64,000 nt of DNA from Catonia carolina. Its lineage: Eukaryota > Arthropoda > Insecta > Hemiptera > Achilidae. The stretch is taken from positions 61,358,501 to 61,422,500 of the forward strand of contig JAQMRL010000006.1 in assembly GCA_035578175.1 (NCBI GenBank). Direction: 5' to 3'. Both the position numbers and the translations under genes were made by a program. Shown piece after piece: positions 19,411 through 32,000 of the stretch. Numbering within the stretch: the stretch's first letter is position 1; every line of letters starts with the position of its first letter. The notes under the pieces are model-generated. The model saw nothing but the letters and a program-made list of their open reading frames with translations. It was not told the DNA's origin and ran no database searches.

Positions 19411-21275
19411 AACCAAAAAATCTGGTGTGAACCACTCACACAACTTTCTCTTGCCAATGCAAATAATTAACAATAAACCTAACAATAGTAATAAAACATT
19501 AGATATAAACAAAAAACTAACCTCAATAAACAGAACCTAATTTTCATCATGAGTGAAAGACACAAAATGAAAATCAACCTTAGTTTGGCTTAAAAATACA
19601 GAAAATCACTCACGCTAAACTAGACTCTGCAGAGAAAAACGCTCTATATAAAAGTTGTATATCTTTAAATTTCCTATAAATTTTATTATATACTTTCTTG
19701 TCATAAAATGCATAATATGGCTGAAATCTTTAAAAAATCAATTTTTTTACACGTTTTTGTGAGAAAAAACAGAAAATCGCTAATTACCGCTAAACTAAAC
19801 GTTATACAAAGAAATTTTACAAATAAAAGTTGTAGAATTTTAAATTCTCTACAACTTTTATTCACAAATTTTTGCGCTAAAATGCATATTAAAGCCACAA
19901 TCTTAAAAAAACAATTGTTTACGAGAAAACAGCCTCACCAAGAATTTCAGCAGACATGGCGCCTACCCTATCTCGTAGAGCATAAAAAGTTTAGTAAATG
20001 AGGCGATTTTTTAAAAAAATCGTAGGAGCCGTTTTTGAAAAAATCGCAAAAAAATGAAAAATGACACGAATAAACTACAACTTCCGGTTGACAGATTTTG
20101 ATGAAAATGTTCGTGTCGGGTCCGGTAGTGGTATCTAACTTAAGTTTCAAGTTTCAAGTTCGTACGATGTTTCGTTCTTGAGATATTCTGTTCACACACA
20201 CACCAATCGCTAAAAACATGTTTTTGGGTTCAGGGGGTCTGAAAACGTGTAGATCCAGTGAAAACTCGATTTCGAAAAATCGACATGAAAACAATACTGT
20301 CCTTCCTATAATTCATATAGGCAAGAGAAAGTAAAAATGGTAAAGAAATAAAATACACGACAGTACCTAAGATATTAATAACCGTCAAATTTTAAAATTT
20401 TTTCTTTCTCTTGCCTGTATTAATATATAGGAAGGAAAGTATTGTTTTCATTTCGATTTTTCGAAATCGAGTTTCCATCGGATCTACACGTTTTCAAGAC
20501 CCCTAACCCAAAAAAACATGTTTTTAGTGATTGGTCTGTGTGTGTGTGAACAAAATATCTCAAGAACGGAACATCGTACGAAATTGAAACTTAAGTCAGG
20601 TACCACTAGAGGACCCGACACAAACATTTTCATCCAAATCGGTCACCCGGAAGTAGTAGTTTATTCATATCATTTTTTTAAACATTTTTGCAATTTTCTC
20701 AACGGTTCCTACCTGTTTAAAAAAATCGCCTCATTTACTACATTTTTTTATGCTCTACAAGACAGGGTAGGCGCCATGTCAGCTAAAATTCTTGGCAAGG
20801 TTGTTCTGTCTTACATAAAAAACGGTTTTTTTACATTTTAGCCTTAATACGTATTTTAGCTCTAAAGTTCAAACATTTTTTTTGTATAACGCTTAGTTTG
20901 GCGGTAATTAGTGATTTTCTGTTTTTTTTATGAAAATCGTAAATCGATTATTTAAGATTTCGGCCGCAGTATCCATTTTACGATAAAAATACATATAATA
21001 AAATTGATAGAAAATTAAGAGATCTAAAACTTTTATTTCGAGCATTTTTCTCTACAGAGCCTAATTTAGCGTGAAAGTGATTTTCCTTATCATTAAGCCA
21101 AAGTAAGGTTGGGTTTCATTTTGGATAATTCACTCACGATTAAAATTAGGTTATGCTTTTTGAGGTTTGTTAGTTATTTTGTTTTTCTCTAATGTTTTCT
21201 TACTAATATTAGTTTATATTGTTCATCATTGGCATTGGCAAGAGAAAGTCGTGTGAGTGTTCCACACCAGATTTT
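19411..21275. mobile_element. Long foldback (hairpin) element of the GGCAAGAGAAAGT family
   Basis: The left arm 19411-20332 is an inverted copy of the right arm 20404-21275, around a ~70-bp spacer. Both outer ends carry AATCTGGTGTGAACC-type sequence next to ACTTTCTCTTGCC; both inner ends carry CTTTCTCTTGCC as well, so each arm alone is bounded by the same termini. Each arm also has smaller internal palindromes (AAAGTTGTAGAATTTTAAA and complement). No transposase is encoded. A transcript would fold into a ~900-bp duplex. Confidence 0.85.
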
Positions 21276-21329
21276 GTTGTCTTTAAATGACGTGGGTCTA
21301 TTTAGAAGTTCATTATAACATATTATATA

Positions 21330-21715
21330 GGTTATTTAGTTTTTTGAAGGATTAGATTACGTGATTATCAACAATAAACATGAATAATAAAATTTAAATT
21401 GTTGACGAAATGTTAATAATAACAGCAAAAAAACATAAACATATTCATGATTAGGGTTACACCCATAACATTAATGTAATTTTAATGAATAAGTTGATAA
21501 TACATCTATCTCTTAAAAAAATAAGTGACATGTAACTTGCATAATGTTCTGTGAAATAGTAAACGACTTGATTTTCTCGTCTACATGCTAATCTGTTATT
21601 GCATGAAAAACTTTTTATAAGAGTTTAATTACATTAAAATTGAAATAAATGAATAAATAAAAATATATTAATTACAATCAAAACTACCGGTGAAGGTGAC
21701 TTTGAATAAACGAGT
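21330..21715 (+). repeat. Distal half of the 5'-flank duplication of OBP gene 2
   Basis: Blocks here (AATTTAAATTGTTGAC, GGGTTACACCCATAACATT, AATTACAATCAAAACTA, GGTGACTTTGAATA) recur in the same order upstream of gene 3 at about 44910-45010 and 46860-47010. They mark the tandem duplication that made genes 2 and 3. The gene 2 copy is broken at 21715, and its partner sequence resumes near 25665. Confidence 0.7.
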
Positions 21716-21951
21716 GCGTGCGTCATATCATTATGGGCTTCAACGTCTTGCTTTACTAATAACTCCATTTCGCCCCATGTCTTCCTGCGTAGCCACTTTT
21801 GAAAGATGTGCTTATACATTAAACATTCATAATCATTCTACTTACAGCCTACTTCCGTCGTTTATTATCCGAATATGACTCATTCTCGCGTCATATTGAG
21901 CTTTTAAATGTAAATAATAATATTTTTATTAATATTGATTACTGCCCAAAA

Positions 21952-22333
21952 CGGGCAGGTGGAGTGTTATTTTAATTGCACTCTATCTGTTTGGTCCAGG
22001 GCTAAAAAAAATAGTTCTGTTTCTTATCACATAGTCAGCCACTTATATGACTGAACTATTTAAGAACAGAAGAGGTAGAGGTGTAAAAGAAGTCAGAGTT
22101 ATCTCCTCTGAGAGTAATGAATTTCACTATGCAGCCAGACCCTGTGGTGAATGAAGTGAAGGTGTCATTTGCAGGGTGGAAAGTGAGTGCTTTTCGGAGG
22201 GCCTGGCATGCTGATAAGCATACGCTTTCAACTCATTGAGGAAGGCAATGGTAAACCACCTTACTCCTCGTTTTACTTAGTAAAACCTCTAGAGGTTCAA
22301 ACCAGCCTTTCGGCTGTTGACCTAAACAACAAC
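21952..22333 (+). mobile_element. SINE-A copy with target duplication
   Basis: AATATTGATTA flanks both ends (ending 21951 and starting 22334). Full length, ending CTGTTGACCTAAACAACAAC. Confidence 0.85.
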
Positions 22334-22749
22334 AATATTGATTAGCCTTATTAACTGAAATTATAATACTGTGATAAAACCCGTGTGTCTGTACGCGAGT
22401 GAGTGTCTTAGAATGACCGGGAAGAATGGTGTAAGAGAAGCAGACAAATTAGAGAGAAAGATCCTCCGCAAGACAACGGATCCGAAGATAGTAGACGGAC
22501 AATATAGGTTTCAAGATCGAGAAGAACTTAATGAACGATTAATAGAAACGATAAAAAAAGAGTAAAATTTTACATACACCTGTATAAAACGGATGAAAAC
22601 CGATTGACAAAACAAATTTTTAATACACTAAACAATAGACCTAAGGGTCGGATAAATGGTTTAAAGAAGTCAGAAAGGATATTGAGAAAACCGGAATAAA
22701 TTGTGAAAACTTAATGAACCGAACAAATTTCAGACAACTAACATTACAG

Positions 22750-23941
22750 AAGCTGTAAAATACTTGTTATAAGACAGAAAGATATAGGCCAAGCCAATTG
22801 CCGTGAGCGCTAGACTACGCATGCGCCTACTTGACTTCGACCCCGCATACCCCTCCAACCAACATGCGTATTTACCTATCCGTTTCCGGGCACCCCTCGG
22901 CCAGCTACGCCCATTCCGAAGGAATTTAAGCAGCCAAGTAGCTCCGAAGCGCTACCCAGGAACCCACAACCCCTGAGAGGCCAACCCAAATGAGTGGGTG
23001 CGGTCACGTCCGCAGGGCGCCCCACTCCCCTCAGTACTCGTGTAAACGTTGGACGAGTCACCGTCGAGCTCGTTACGCAGCCAATGCTTTGCACGTGGCT
23101 CTGCCACACATGGATGTTTTGCGCACAACCGTGTACTACGAATAGCACACGGAGGTGCTACAGCCAGCGCCCGTTACCTCAAAGCAGGTGAGGATTGGGT
23201 AGCTTAACTGCAGTTCTATGGGCACGCTCTGTTTGGTCTGGGGCATGCCCGCCCCTCCGACCTACAGTAAGATGTACAGTCAGTGTTGTTGAAAATTGAC
23301 AACACCCATTGTATTTTGTAGGCATGCTGTTCCATTGTTGATTACATGCGCTGCACTATTGCAGTAGGCCTACGTACAAGACTATACTAATGCAGGCGCA
23401 CGTTTTGCCCAGCGCTCTCCTTACGAAAATCAGGCTATACGAGAGAAGGCCAAATTAGTGATTTATACATTGTATTATGCATCAGCAGTGCTATATGGAG
23501 CGGAAACGTGGGGGATAAATGAGAGGTATTGGAGTAGGTTACAGGCAGAAGAGATGAAGTTCTTAAGAACAATAAAGGGTAAGACAAAGAGAGATAGAAT
23601 AAAGAATACCGAGATTAGAGCGAAGCTAAATGTGGAAGGTATGAAGGAGAGGGTGGAGAAAATGAGGATAAGATGGTATGACCATGTGAAGAGAATGGGG
23701 GAGGAAAGGTTGCCTAGAAGGATGGAAGAAGGAAAGGTGGACGGAACGAGATCAAGAAGACGACTAAGAAAAAGATGGAAGGATGAAATTAAGAGGAGTG
23801 TGGAGGGACGGGGATACAACTGGGAACGAATAGAGGAGGAGAAATGGTGGATGGACAGATGAAGATGGAGAGGCTTGGGGAACACCCAGACCCGGTAATA
23901 GCTGGAACGGGCACTGGATATGTAGGGCCTACGTATGTAAT
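22750..23941 (+). mobile_element. LINE family B insertion inside LINE family A (1,192 bp)
   Basis: It is flanked by the 7-bp duplication ATTACAG. Its right half (from about 23420) carries reverse-transcriptase C-terminal coding sequence. Its left half (22790-23420) is strikingly GC- and CpG-rich for this window and is not recognised as protein. The 3' end reads TAGGGCCTACGTATGTAAT. Confidence 0.75.
23458..23862 (+). pseudogene. Reverse transcriptase C-terminus of LINE family B
   Basis: A 134-codon open frame: YASAVLYGAETWGINERYW, EEMKFLRTIKGKTKRD, RIRWYDHVKRMGEERLP, GRGYNWERIEEEKWWMD. The YGAETW and WYDHVKRM motifs and the basic RSRRRLRKRW stretch are the usual end of RTE-type endonuclease-reverse transcriptases. 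The RT core and endonuclease are absent, so this is a 5'-truncated copy. Confidence 0.88.
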
Positions 23942-24345
23942 ATTACAGATTTAAAGGGTTTCAATGAAGAGCACAAGCAGAACACCGAGTGGAAAGTAGA
24001 AAGAAAGACCCACCATGAACAAATTCTGAGAATGTGGGCTACAAAAAGAACTTCCAGAAACAACTAGTCACCACAAGTGGCCTAAAATTGGCCCTATAAG
24101 ATAAAAAAATTTAACCTTTTTTTTCCCACATTGGAGCACGTGAATCAGTCTATACACATTTAAGTCCTAAGTACGAGCTACAGATTTGGCTTTCGGCTTC
24201 CTCTTCTGCTCCCAAAATTTTTTCATTCTCAACGACCTCGCAGTCCTTTGTTCACCAGTTATGGTGTATTATTCTGGTGTACTTTATTTATTACCTTTAC
24301 AGTTACTTCCGGTTCTACAATAGTACGTAAGTTAATATATTTTTA

Positions 24346-24606
24346 ATCCCTAATGTGTGTACGTGAAAATCTGTTCAATTTAAGAACAATAAGTAACTCC
24401 ATGACCCAATGAGATGAGGATCACATGTAAATGAGGCGTAGTCTTCTACAGACTCAGGCCGACCGTTCCTGAGAAAGTATGATTAATTGAACCCCAAACA
24501 TCAAAGTAAACCGGTAACCACTGTTTCGTATTCAAAACAGTGTTTCAAAATCTTTACAAGAATTTGAACCAGTACCCTTAGTCTCAGAAAATCAGCTGTT
24601 ATACAG
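24346..24606 (-). mobile_element. SINE-B copy (tRNA-derived)
   Basis: Reverse copy from TAATGTGTGTACGTG to AATCAGCTGTTATACAGC. It abuts the SINE-C at 24607, which probably replaced its head. Confidence 0.8.
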
Positions 24607-24790
24607 CCGCTTCTGTAATGTAGTGGTTAACGCGCTAGCCTACAACGCGGAGGTCCCGGGTTCGATTCCCGGCTATGGTCTGGAAATATCCACAAGTAAA
24701 AAACCCTAAGTTACATAACCCACCGTAGTCGCTATATAATAATAACCAAGCATTTGATGCGACTTTAAATAAACTAAAAAAATTAAATTG
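24607..24790 (+). mobile_element. SINE-C reference copy (tRNA-derived)
   Basis: A box TAGTGGTTAACG, then GCGCTAGCCTACAACG and a perfect B box GGTTCGATTCCCGG. The tail is CGTAGTCGC...AATAACCAAGC...TTGATGCGACTTTAAATA. That tail matches the 3' end of the LINE remnant near 29380-29440. Other copies lie at 45273, 53585 and 55095. Confidence 0.88.
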
Positions 24791-25079
24791 AACATTTAAA
24801 TAACTCCGATAAAAAAACATTTAAAAAGTAAAAAAAAATATGTGTGGGACCATTAGCTTTGATTTAGCCACGTCGGGAGACCGCCAAGTAACAGAATTGA
24901 ACTCAATTGTTTTACTTAGCGGTACCCCGAAGCGATGAAGTCAAACCCAAAGGGCCAATACCCTGTATTATTTCTTTTTATTTTACTTTTTAAAGGCTAT
25001 TTCGGTCGAGCGTTTTTGAAATTTAATTTATATTTCATACTTTTTAAACTTTATTTATTAACTATTGAACATTTTTTTA

Positions 25080-25420
25080 CAGATTTTCATGAAAAAAAAC
25101 ACAGAAAATCACCAATTGCCGCTAAACTAAGCGTTAAACAAAAAAAATTTGCAATAAACATTGCAAGTTTTTTAATGTTCTACAACTTTGACTATATACA
25201 TTCTTGCTCTAAAATGCATATTAAGGCCGCAATCTTAAAAAAACTATTTTTTTCAACCTTAACACAAGCCTCCCAAGAATTTCAGCTGACATGGCGCATA
25301 CTTTATCTTGTAGAGCATAAAAATGTAGTTAAATAAGGCGATTTTTTAATAAAATCGTAAAAAGTGAAAAATCGTACGAATAAACTACTACTTCCGGTTG
25401 ACCGATTTTGATGAATCATA
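25080..25420 (-). mobile_element. Fragment of a GGCAAGAGAAAGT-family element
   Basis: Reverse-orientation blocks CGCTAAACTAAGCGTTA, CTCTAAAATGCATATTAAGG, TTTCAGCTGACATGGCGC and TTCCGGTTGACCGATTTTG follow the order in the arm at 19780-20105. Both ends are missing. Confidence 0.75.
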
Positions 25421-25664
25421 AATAGCTACGACACTCTTGATCGAGTTACCTATCAAACAAAAAATTAAATAAAAATAGGTTCATCCGTTTATAAACTGCG
25501 ATACCACAGATAATCACGTTAAACTTATAACAGCCCTCTTTTTCCGCCAGGCAAAAAAAATAATTAGTTTTCTTGTTTGAGTGAAGTAAATGGAATTCGG
25601 GTTGCAGCAATAATGCGGCTAACTCCAACGAATTTCAAGCTCACAATGATACAACGCATACTAT

Positions 25665-25920
25665 TGTAAATTTTGCAAAAGTTGACAATGATGATGAATT
25701 AGTTCTAATAATTTGTAATTTGTTGTTGAATTACACAAAATAAACAAAGCGGAAATCCTTTTAACTGAAGAGATGAGACAATAATTTTAATTCGCCACTC
25801 CATTTTTAGATAATTATTTTAATTTTTCTATTTAATTCTCATTTCACACTGATTTTTTCGTTCTAATAACTTGTCACATTAACTAATACTTTGATAATAA
25901 TTATGTCCTTGATTTTCTTA
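25665..25920 (+). repeat. Proximal half of the 5'-flank duplication of OBP gene 2
   Basis: Shared with gene 3 at about 47020-47260: GTAAATTTT, AATGATGAATTAGTT, CAAAGCGGAAATCCTTTTA, GAGATGAGACAAT, TTTGATAATAATTATGTCC. It may include shared regulatory sites, since it runs into the core promoter. Confidence 0.75.
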
Positions 25921-25957
25921 CATAAATATGGAAGTAATTTTGAAGTAATTCAGTTGT
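25921..25957 (+). promoter_or_regulatory. Core promoter of OBP gene 2 (TATA-like box and initiator)
   Basis: CATAAATATGG starts at 25921 and TTCAGTTG carries the presumptive +1 A at 25952, giving the same 29-nt spacing as genes 1 and 3. The preceding block (GTCCTTGATTTTCTTA) and the following GTGCGGTTCATATCTGTAG are shared with gene 3. The predicted 5' UTR is 25952-26040. Confidence 0.78.
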
Positions 25958-26040
25958 AACGTGCGGTTCATATCTGTAGAATAAACTGTTTGATTTTATC
26001 AATTTCATCTGTTGTTACTTGGAAAATAAATTAAATCAGA

Positions 26041-29000
26041 ATGAATTCATTTATTCTTACTGTGTCAGCCTTGTTGGTGATTGCTTGCTATGGAACAGTA
26101 AGTACCGATTTCAATTTATTTTATTTTTTAAAGTAGAATCAGCTCTTTAGTTATTAGCGATTACAATAGTTTTTAGAGTAGAATCGATAGGTTTTAAAAA
26201 TGGCTTAAAGTGAGACTGTATGATGGTTTTAACTAAAAATTTCGATTTTCAGTTTTTTATGTTTTTCAATCGTTTAGACCTAGTGCCACCACAAAACTTT
26301 AAATTACGCGAAAAACGTAGTATTTTAATGGAAAAAAATTAATTTTCTAAGATGGTTTAGCTAGAAAATTTATCGTGTCACCAAGAAAGATATTTTTCAG
26401 AATTTTATACGAATCGTTTTAGAGCAAAGGGAATTTTAGTACTTTAAAAATATCTGCATTACTGTTTTTAATACTCTCAGCCATTGGTTCATCTTTCTAA
26501 CCAACTGTTGATGGGAAATTCACTTGTTTGTGAAGTAAATTTTGTTTTTGATTTGTGCCTTTTCGTTTTTTCGCCTGTTCCCGAAAATTTAAATTTTTAA
26601 CATTTAGGTCTACATTTTTCTCGGAAACCAATAAACTGACCGGGCTGAAATTTTTACCACTTATTTATCTTGCATATGCACATATTCTGGCATTTTTATG
26701 ACTTCCTCAAATTCTGCAAAAATTATTAATATGTAAAATACCATAGAAAAAATTTTGTAAAAATTTTATATTATTCCTTATTCTGTTTTTAACTTTATGG
26801 CTCAACAGATTAAATTGAAAAAATGTCAACAGCTAGAGAAACCCGACATCTATAAGTACGTAAAGTTTCATTTCCCTATCGTTTACCAATCCTGTGAAAA
26901 ATTTACCTAAAAATATTAAATTTAACATTGGCAGGGTACAAAGTACAGTCTTCCCTTAATACATCCAATACAGATTTAGTTTGTAGATTTTGTAGTTAAA
27001 TTTCCGTTTTTTACTTATTTACGGCAGCACAGCCAACAAAAATTTCAGCAGACATGACGCTTACTCTATTTTGTAGAGCATAAGAAATGTATTTAATGAG
27101 CCATTTAAAAAATCGTAGGAGCCATGAAAATCGCAAAAAAGTGAAAAATCGTACAAATGAACCACTACTTCTTGGAGGCCGATTTTGATGAAAATGTTCG
27201 TGTCAGGTACTCATGTGATACCTAATTTAAGTTTCCATTTTTGAACTCTATATGGTAGGTCTATCCGTTTTTGTGATATTTTGTTCCCACCTCACACACT
27301 GATACGCACAGCCTAACCGCCAAAAACATGTTTTTTGGATTAATGGGGGCCTGAAAACGTGTTTTTGTGGTGAAAACTCGATTCCGAAAAATCGACTTAA
27401 AAACAATACCTATAGGTACTTTCCTTCATTATAAATTCCTATAAGAGAAGAGAAAGTAAAAACAAATCAATATATAGTTTGTAGTAATTACAACAAATAC
27501 AAAATCCGGAAGAAATTAACATAAATATCTCGGTAAGATAATTCATCAAACATCTCTATCAAAAATTTTTTTAATGGTTTAGTAACTTAATTTAAAATTC
27601 AATTTTTTTCAAAATTTATTTATTTTTTATCCCTAATTTGTGTACGTCGCAATCCGTGCAATTCAGAACATTAAGCAACCCCGTAACCCAATGAGAAAAG
27701 GATGACGTGTAAATGAGGTGTAGTCTTATACTGACCCAGGTCGACCACTCCTGAGAGAGTGGTTAACTGAACCCCAACCATGAGAGTACACTGGTAACCA
27801 CTGTCTAGTATTTAAATTCGTTTAAAAGCAACTACCTTTACTAGGATTTGAACCAGGAACCTTCGTCTCCAAAAATCAGCTGTTAAACGGCGACGACTTT
27901 ACCTCTAGACCAACCCGGTAGGTCAGAGCATAATTATAGCACAAGAAGAGTTGAGGCAGGTTTGGCCATGGAAGTGAAACGAAATACGTCAGTAGGTCAA
28001 AGGGTGTTTGATTATATGGCACCAAAATTTTTCAACTTTTTGGTGTGGCTTTTTTTACTTTATTTGAGCGAAAAGCTTTTTAACTTTAAAATTAAATTTT
28101 AAAAAATATACTTAATAAAGTGTTTTCTTCTGACTTAAGTAAATTATTTTTTACTGCATCAATGAGTGTCATTAAAAATGTAGACTTAAAATATTTGGTT
28201 GGTCTGGAAGTTGGTTAAGCTCATCCATTAATTGGTTGGTTTAGCTTTGCCTTGTTAATTTATAGTAAAGTAATAACTAATGTAGTCATTTACTTTATAA
28301 TTTTAAAAAAGTGTAATGTAGAATAATTAAGAATATTGTAATCAGTAATCTGTAACCAATTCATAAGGTACTGACAATTTGTAAATAATAACTTATTATT
28401 ATTCATATGTAATAACTTATTGCCTTATTCAGGAAAGTAATTTCTGTTCATTTAGCTAAGAAATTGTACATACTGTAAAATTAAAACAATAGAAATTAAT
28501 AAATAATATTAATAATAACTTACAATTCATAGTTTTTAAAATTTTCATTTTAATTTCATTATTTATTTTTGTGGAACGAAAACTAACCAATAAATATGGC
28601 AAAATAAATTAAAAATTCAAATAACAAAATTTAATTTTTCTATTAAAATTTTATAAAGCACCCATTTTTGTAAATTATTATAATTTTTTAATCATTCATT
28701 CATATTTTAAGAAATAAATATCAAGCATAATTTTTCATTTTGTTCTAATTATTTGGACGTATTCTTTACACAAGGAACAAAAACAAGATCATTCAGTTGA
28801 GTAATTGTTAATATGTCAAGAAGTTATAACACCTGAATATCTGAAATACATATTACATTCACACATTATTCTAGTACTAATATTTAGAAAGAAATTCTTG
28901 TACACGATAAAAAGTTTCACCAATCAAATAATTTTTCAGATTTTTTTTAAGGCATCTAAATGTAAAAATTGGGGTAATTTATTGATGTATTTTCTCCCCG

Positions 29001-32000
29001 CATAAGTAGGTTTTTGTTCAAACAATTTTGTGGAGTGATTAGCCATATAATAATAATTGTTTCTGTTTCTTGTGTTATGATAGTGGACATTGAAATTTTA
29101 CATAAAAGTATTTTGCCCAACATATATTATCACCTCAAAAATGAAAGTAGAGTGAGAAAACCGTAAGTAATTTAAGCTCCTTAAATAGTGGTCTGTATGA
29201 GGTGAGGTAGTTAGCTTCCACCATACACCGAATAGGTTTCTTTTGAATTTTAAAAACCCCATCCATGTTACCCATACTAGAATTACCCCATAATAAAATA
29301 CCATAATGTATACGAGACAAAATTAGACCATGATAACCTGCCATTAGTCATTTTTTAACATTAATCTGGGTTTTTTTTTAATTTAATTTATAAAGGTCGC
29401 ATCAACTGCTAATGGTTATTAGCGACCGCAATAGGAATTATACAAATTACAATAAAAATAACAAAAATCTCATAAATTAAACATAAGAAAGAGAAAATTA
29501 GTAGGCCTATCAGATTTTGTTTTCAACAGCAACATAACGTAGACATTTTAAAACTTTGTCACAACTGTCTTTACACCTAACATTGTCTTGAAATATTGCA
29601 GAAATACCAATAAGAGTATGGGCGCTTTGAAGTTCTCGACATTCTGAAATGATATGTGAATGTGAGCTTTTGCATCGCAGAAAGGCACACTGTCGGCGTA
29701 GATTTTGTGAGCAGGTGCTGGTGTGATATGAGTGAGTGCCCAATCCACAATTGGCAGATGACAACCTGTTCCCCGCGATTATGGAATTCGGGTTGAGGAA
29801 ATTCTCGTAATGTTTTCCGTACCACGTGGAGTTTTCCAGGTGGCATCTCGGTCTACCTATTGTTCCAAAAATCAAATAATTTTCTGTCGACGTGTGTCTG
29901 GCATTTTGTCTTAAAGCAAAAATAATACCCCAGATAATATTTTACTACAAACTTGATCAGTATAGAAATGTCAAGACAAATATCTATCTAGTGATACTCC
30001 AAGAAACTTCACTGTTTCTACATGCTCTAGACTATTATTACAAATAAATAAATACATTTACTTCTCTATTTTCTTTAACATTATGTTTGTTTTTGAACTG
30101 CAAATATTGACACTTTTTCCCATTAACTGTTAATTACATTCTATTCAAGAACTGCACAACATACTTTATTTATTACCATGTGTATTTACTTCAAGAGCAT
30201 CTACCAGTAAACTTTTATAATTACTGAAGTATTATCACCAAACAATAAAGCTCTTCCATTAGGCATGACTTCTGGTAGCCTATTAATGTACTAAGCTACA
30301 GTAGTGGCCTTAAGAAAAAGAATGGTATTTAAATTACTGTATATAATATGTTAACGATGTAACAATTAATTAGTGAAGATGAAGCAATACATAATAATAG
30401 ATAGATAATACAATAATACATATACATATTAGAAGCGATACTTAACAGATGAAGGCAAAATAATTTTATGCAGAATTTCAATGTTCACACTCATAACATG
30501 AGAAACATAAATGATATTATGTGGCTAATCACTTCACAAAATCGTTTAAACAAAAACCTACTAATGCAGGAAGAAAATTCATGAATAAATTACCCCAATT
30601 TTTAAAATGTTATAATAATTTGCATTCCTTTAAAAAATAAATCTAAAAAATTACTTGATCGGTGAAACTATTTATATAGCGTACAAGAATTTCTTTCTTG
30701 ATAGTAGTGATATATTGTGTAATTCTTATATGTATTTCAGGTGTTATAACTGATATGTCCTATATTCCTCCTGGAGTCTCCAGGACGCTAAAAAAACAAC
30801 AAAAAACAATATTGTAATATTTTTCATGTTGCAGGCTTCTCCAAACAAGGAAAAAATGATGGAACTGTTTGAAAAATGCAAAGACAAAGAAGGTGTCGAA
30901 GAGAGTAAGTACTTACAATATATCTATTTCATATAATAATTTTACTAACCTTTTTAAGTTGCTTTGATTTTGACTATCTGTCATTTGCATGCATGTGTTC
31001 TGGTGGATCCACCATCATCAGAGTACACAGTACCATTTAAAACTAAACATTTTTTATTTTATATCTATATAAATATTTTATATCTATAGAAGATATTCTG
31101 CCCATAACATACAGGTGGAGTGTCAAATTATTTACACTCAATCTGTTCGTTGCAGGGCTAAAATAAATAGTTAAACTGACCATGTGATAGGTCAGTCAAT
31201 TAAATGACTAAATCATTTAAGAACAGAAGAGGTAGAGGTGTAAAAGACACTAATCAGAGTTATCTCCTCTGAACGTAATGTATTTCATTGTACAGCCAGA
31301 CCCTGTGGTGAATGAAGTGAAGGTGTCATTTTAAAGAGTGGAAAATATGTGCTTTTCAGAGGGCCCGGCATGCTGATAAGCGTACTTTTCCACTCAGTGA
31401 GGAAGGCAAAGGTAAACGACCTCACTTCTCGTTTTACTTAGTAAAACCTCTAGAGGTTCAAACCAGCCTTTCGGCAGTTGACCTAAACAACAGAAGATAT
31501 TACATCTTTAGTCATCTATATAAAACAGTTTTATAAAGATAATTGAAGATATAATATCATCTATAGATTTTAAATTAAAAAATTTTAGTTTCAAATGATA
31601 CTGTGTACTCTGATGATAGTGGATCCACTGAAACTTGTCTAAGTGACGGACAGTCAAAATTAAAGCAGCTTAAAAAGGTTAGTAAAATTTATTGTATAAA
31701 TTTATTATACAAAATAGATTGATTTCAAGCTGCAAGACTCATTATAAGGATTTATTTTTGAACTTGCACTATAATTAATGAGCATAACTTCATTCAATAT
31801 GAAATAGCTACGTAAGTATTAATGAATAAAAAATATGGAAGGAATAACGTACACTAATTTTATCAAATAGAATAATAATACATAATTCACAATAATTATG
31901 TACATCCATAACTTTCTTTTGTTAGTATATTTTAATTTCAGTTCCAGGAATAACTGGAAAAGTAAATCTTATGTAAACCTTAAATCAAAAATTTTAAAAC

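Larger units (their letters stand above)
22371..24083 (+). pseudogene. LINE family A reverse transcriptase C-terminus, split by a second LINE
   Basis: The first part 22371-22749 reads VCLYASECLRM, KLERKILRKT, HLYKTDENRLTKQIFNTLNN with stops and frame breaks. The second part 23942-24083 continues ITDLKGFNEEHKQNT and ends near CAACTAGTCACC. The match to the uninterrupted family at 34880-35425 shows they were contiguous (FRQL|ITDFKGF). ATTACAG at 22743-22749 and 23942-23948 is the duplicated target. Confidence 0.8.

Noticed and set aside
19708..20841. Several 60-107-codon frames
   Set aside because: They lie within the hairpin element arms and appear on both strands as mirror images.
23475..23885. 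136-codon reverse frame, Ser/Leu/Phe-rich
   Set aside because: Antisense of the purine-rich LINE family B coding sequence.
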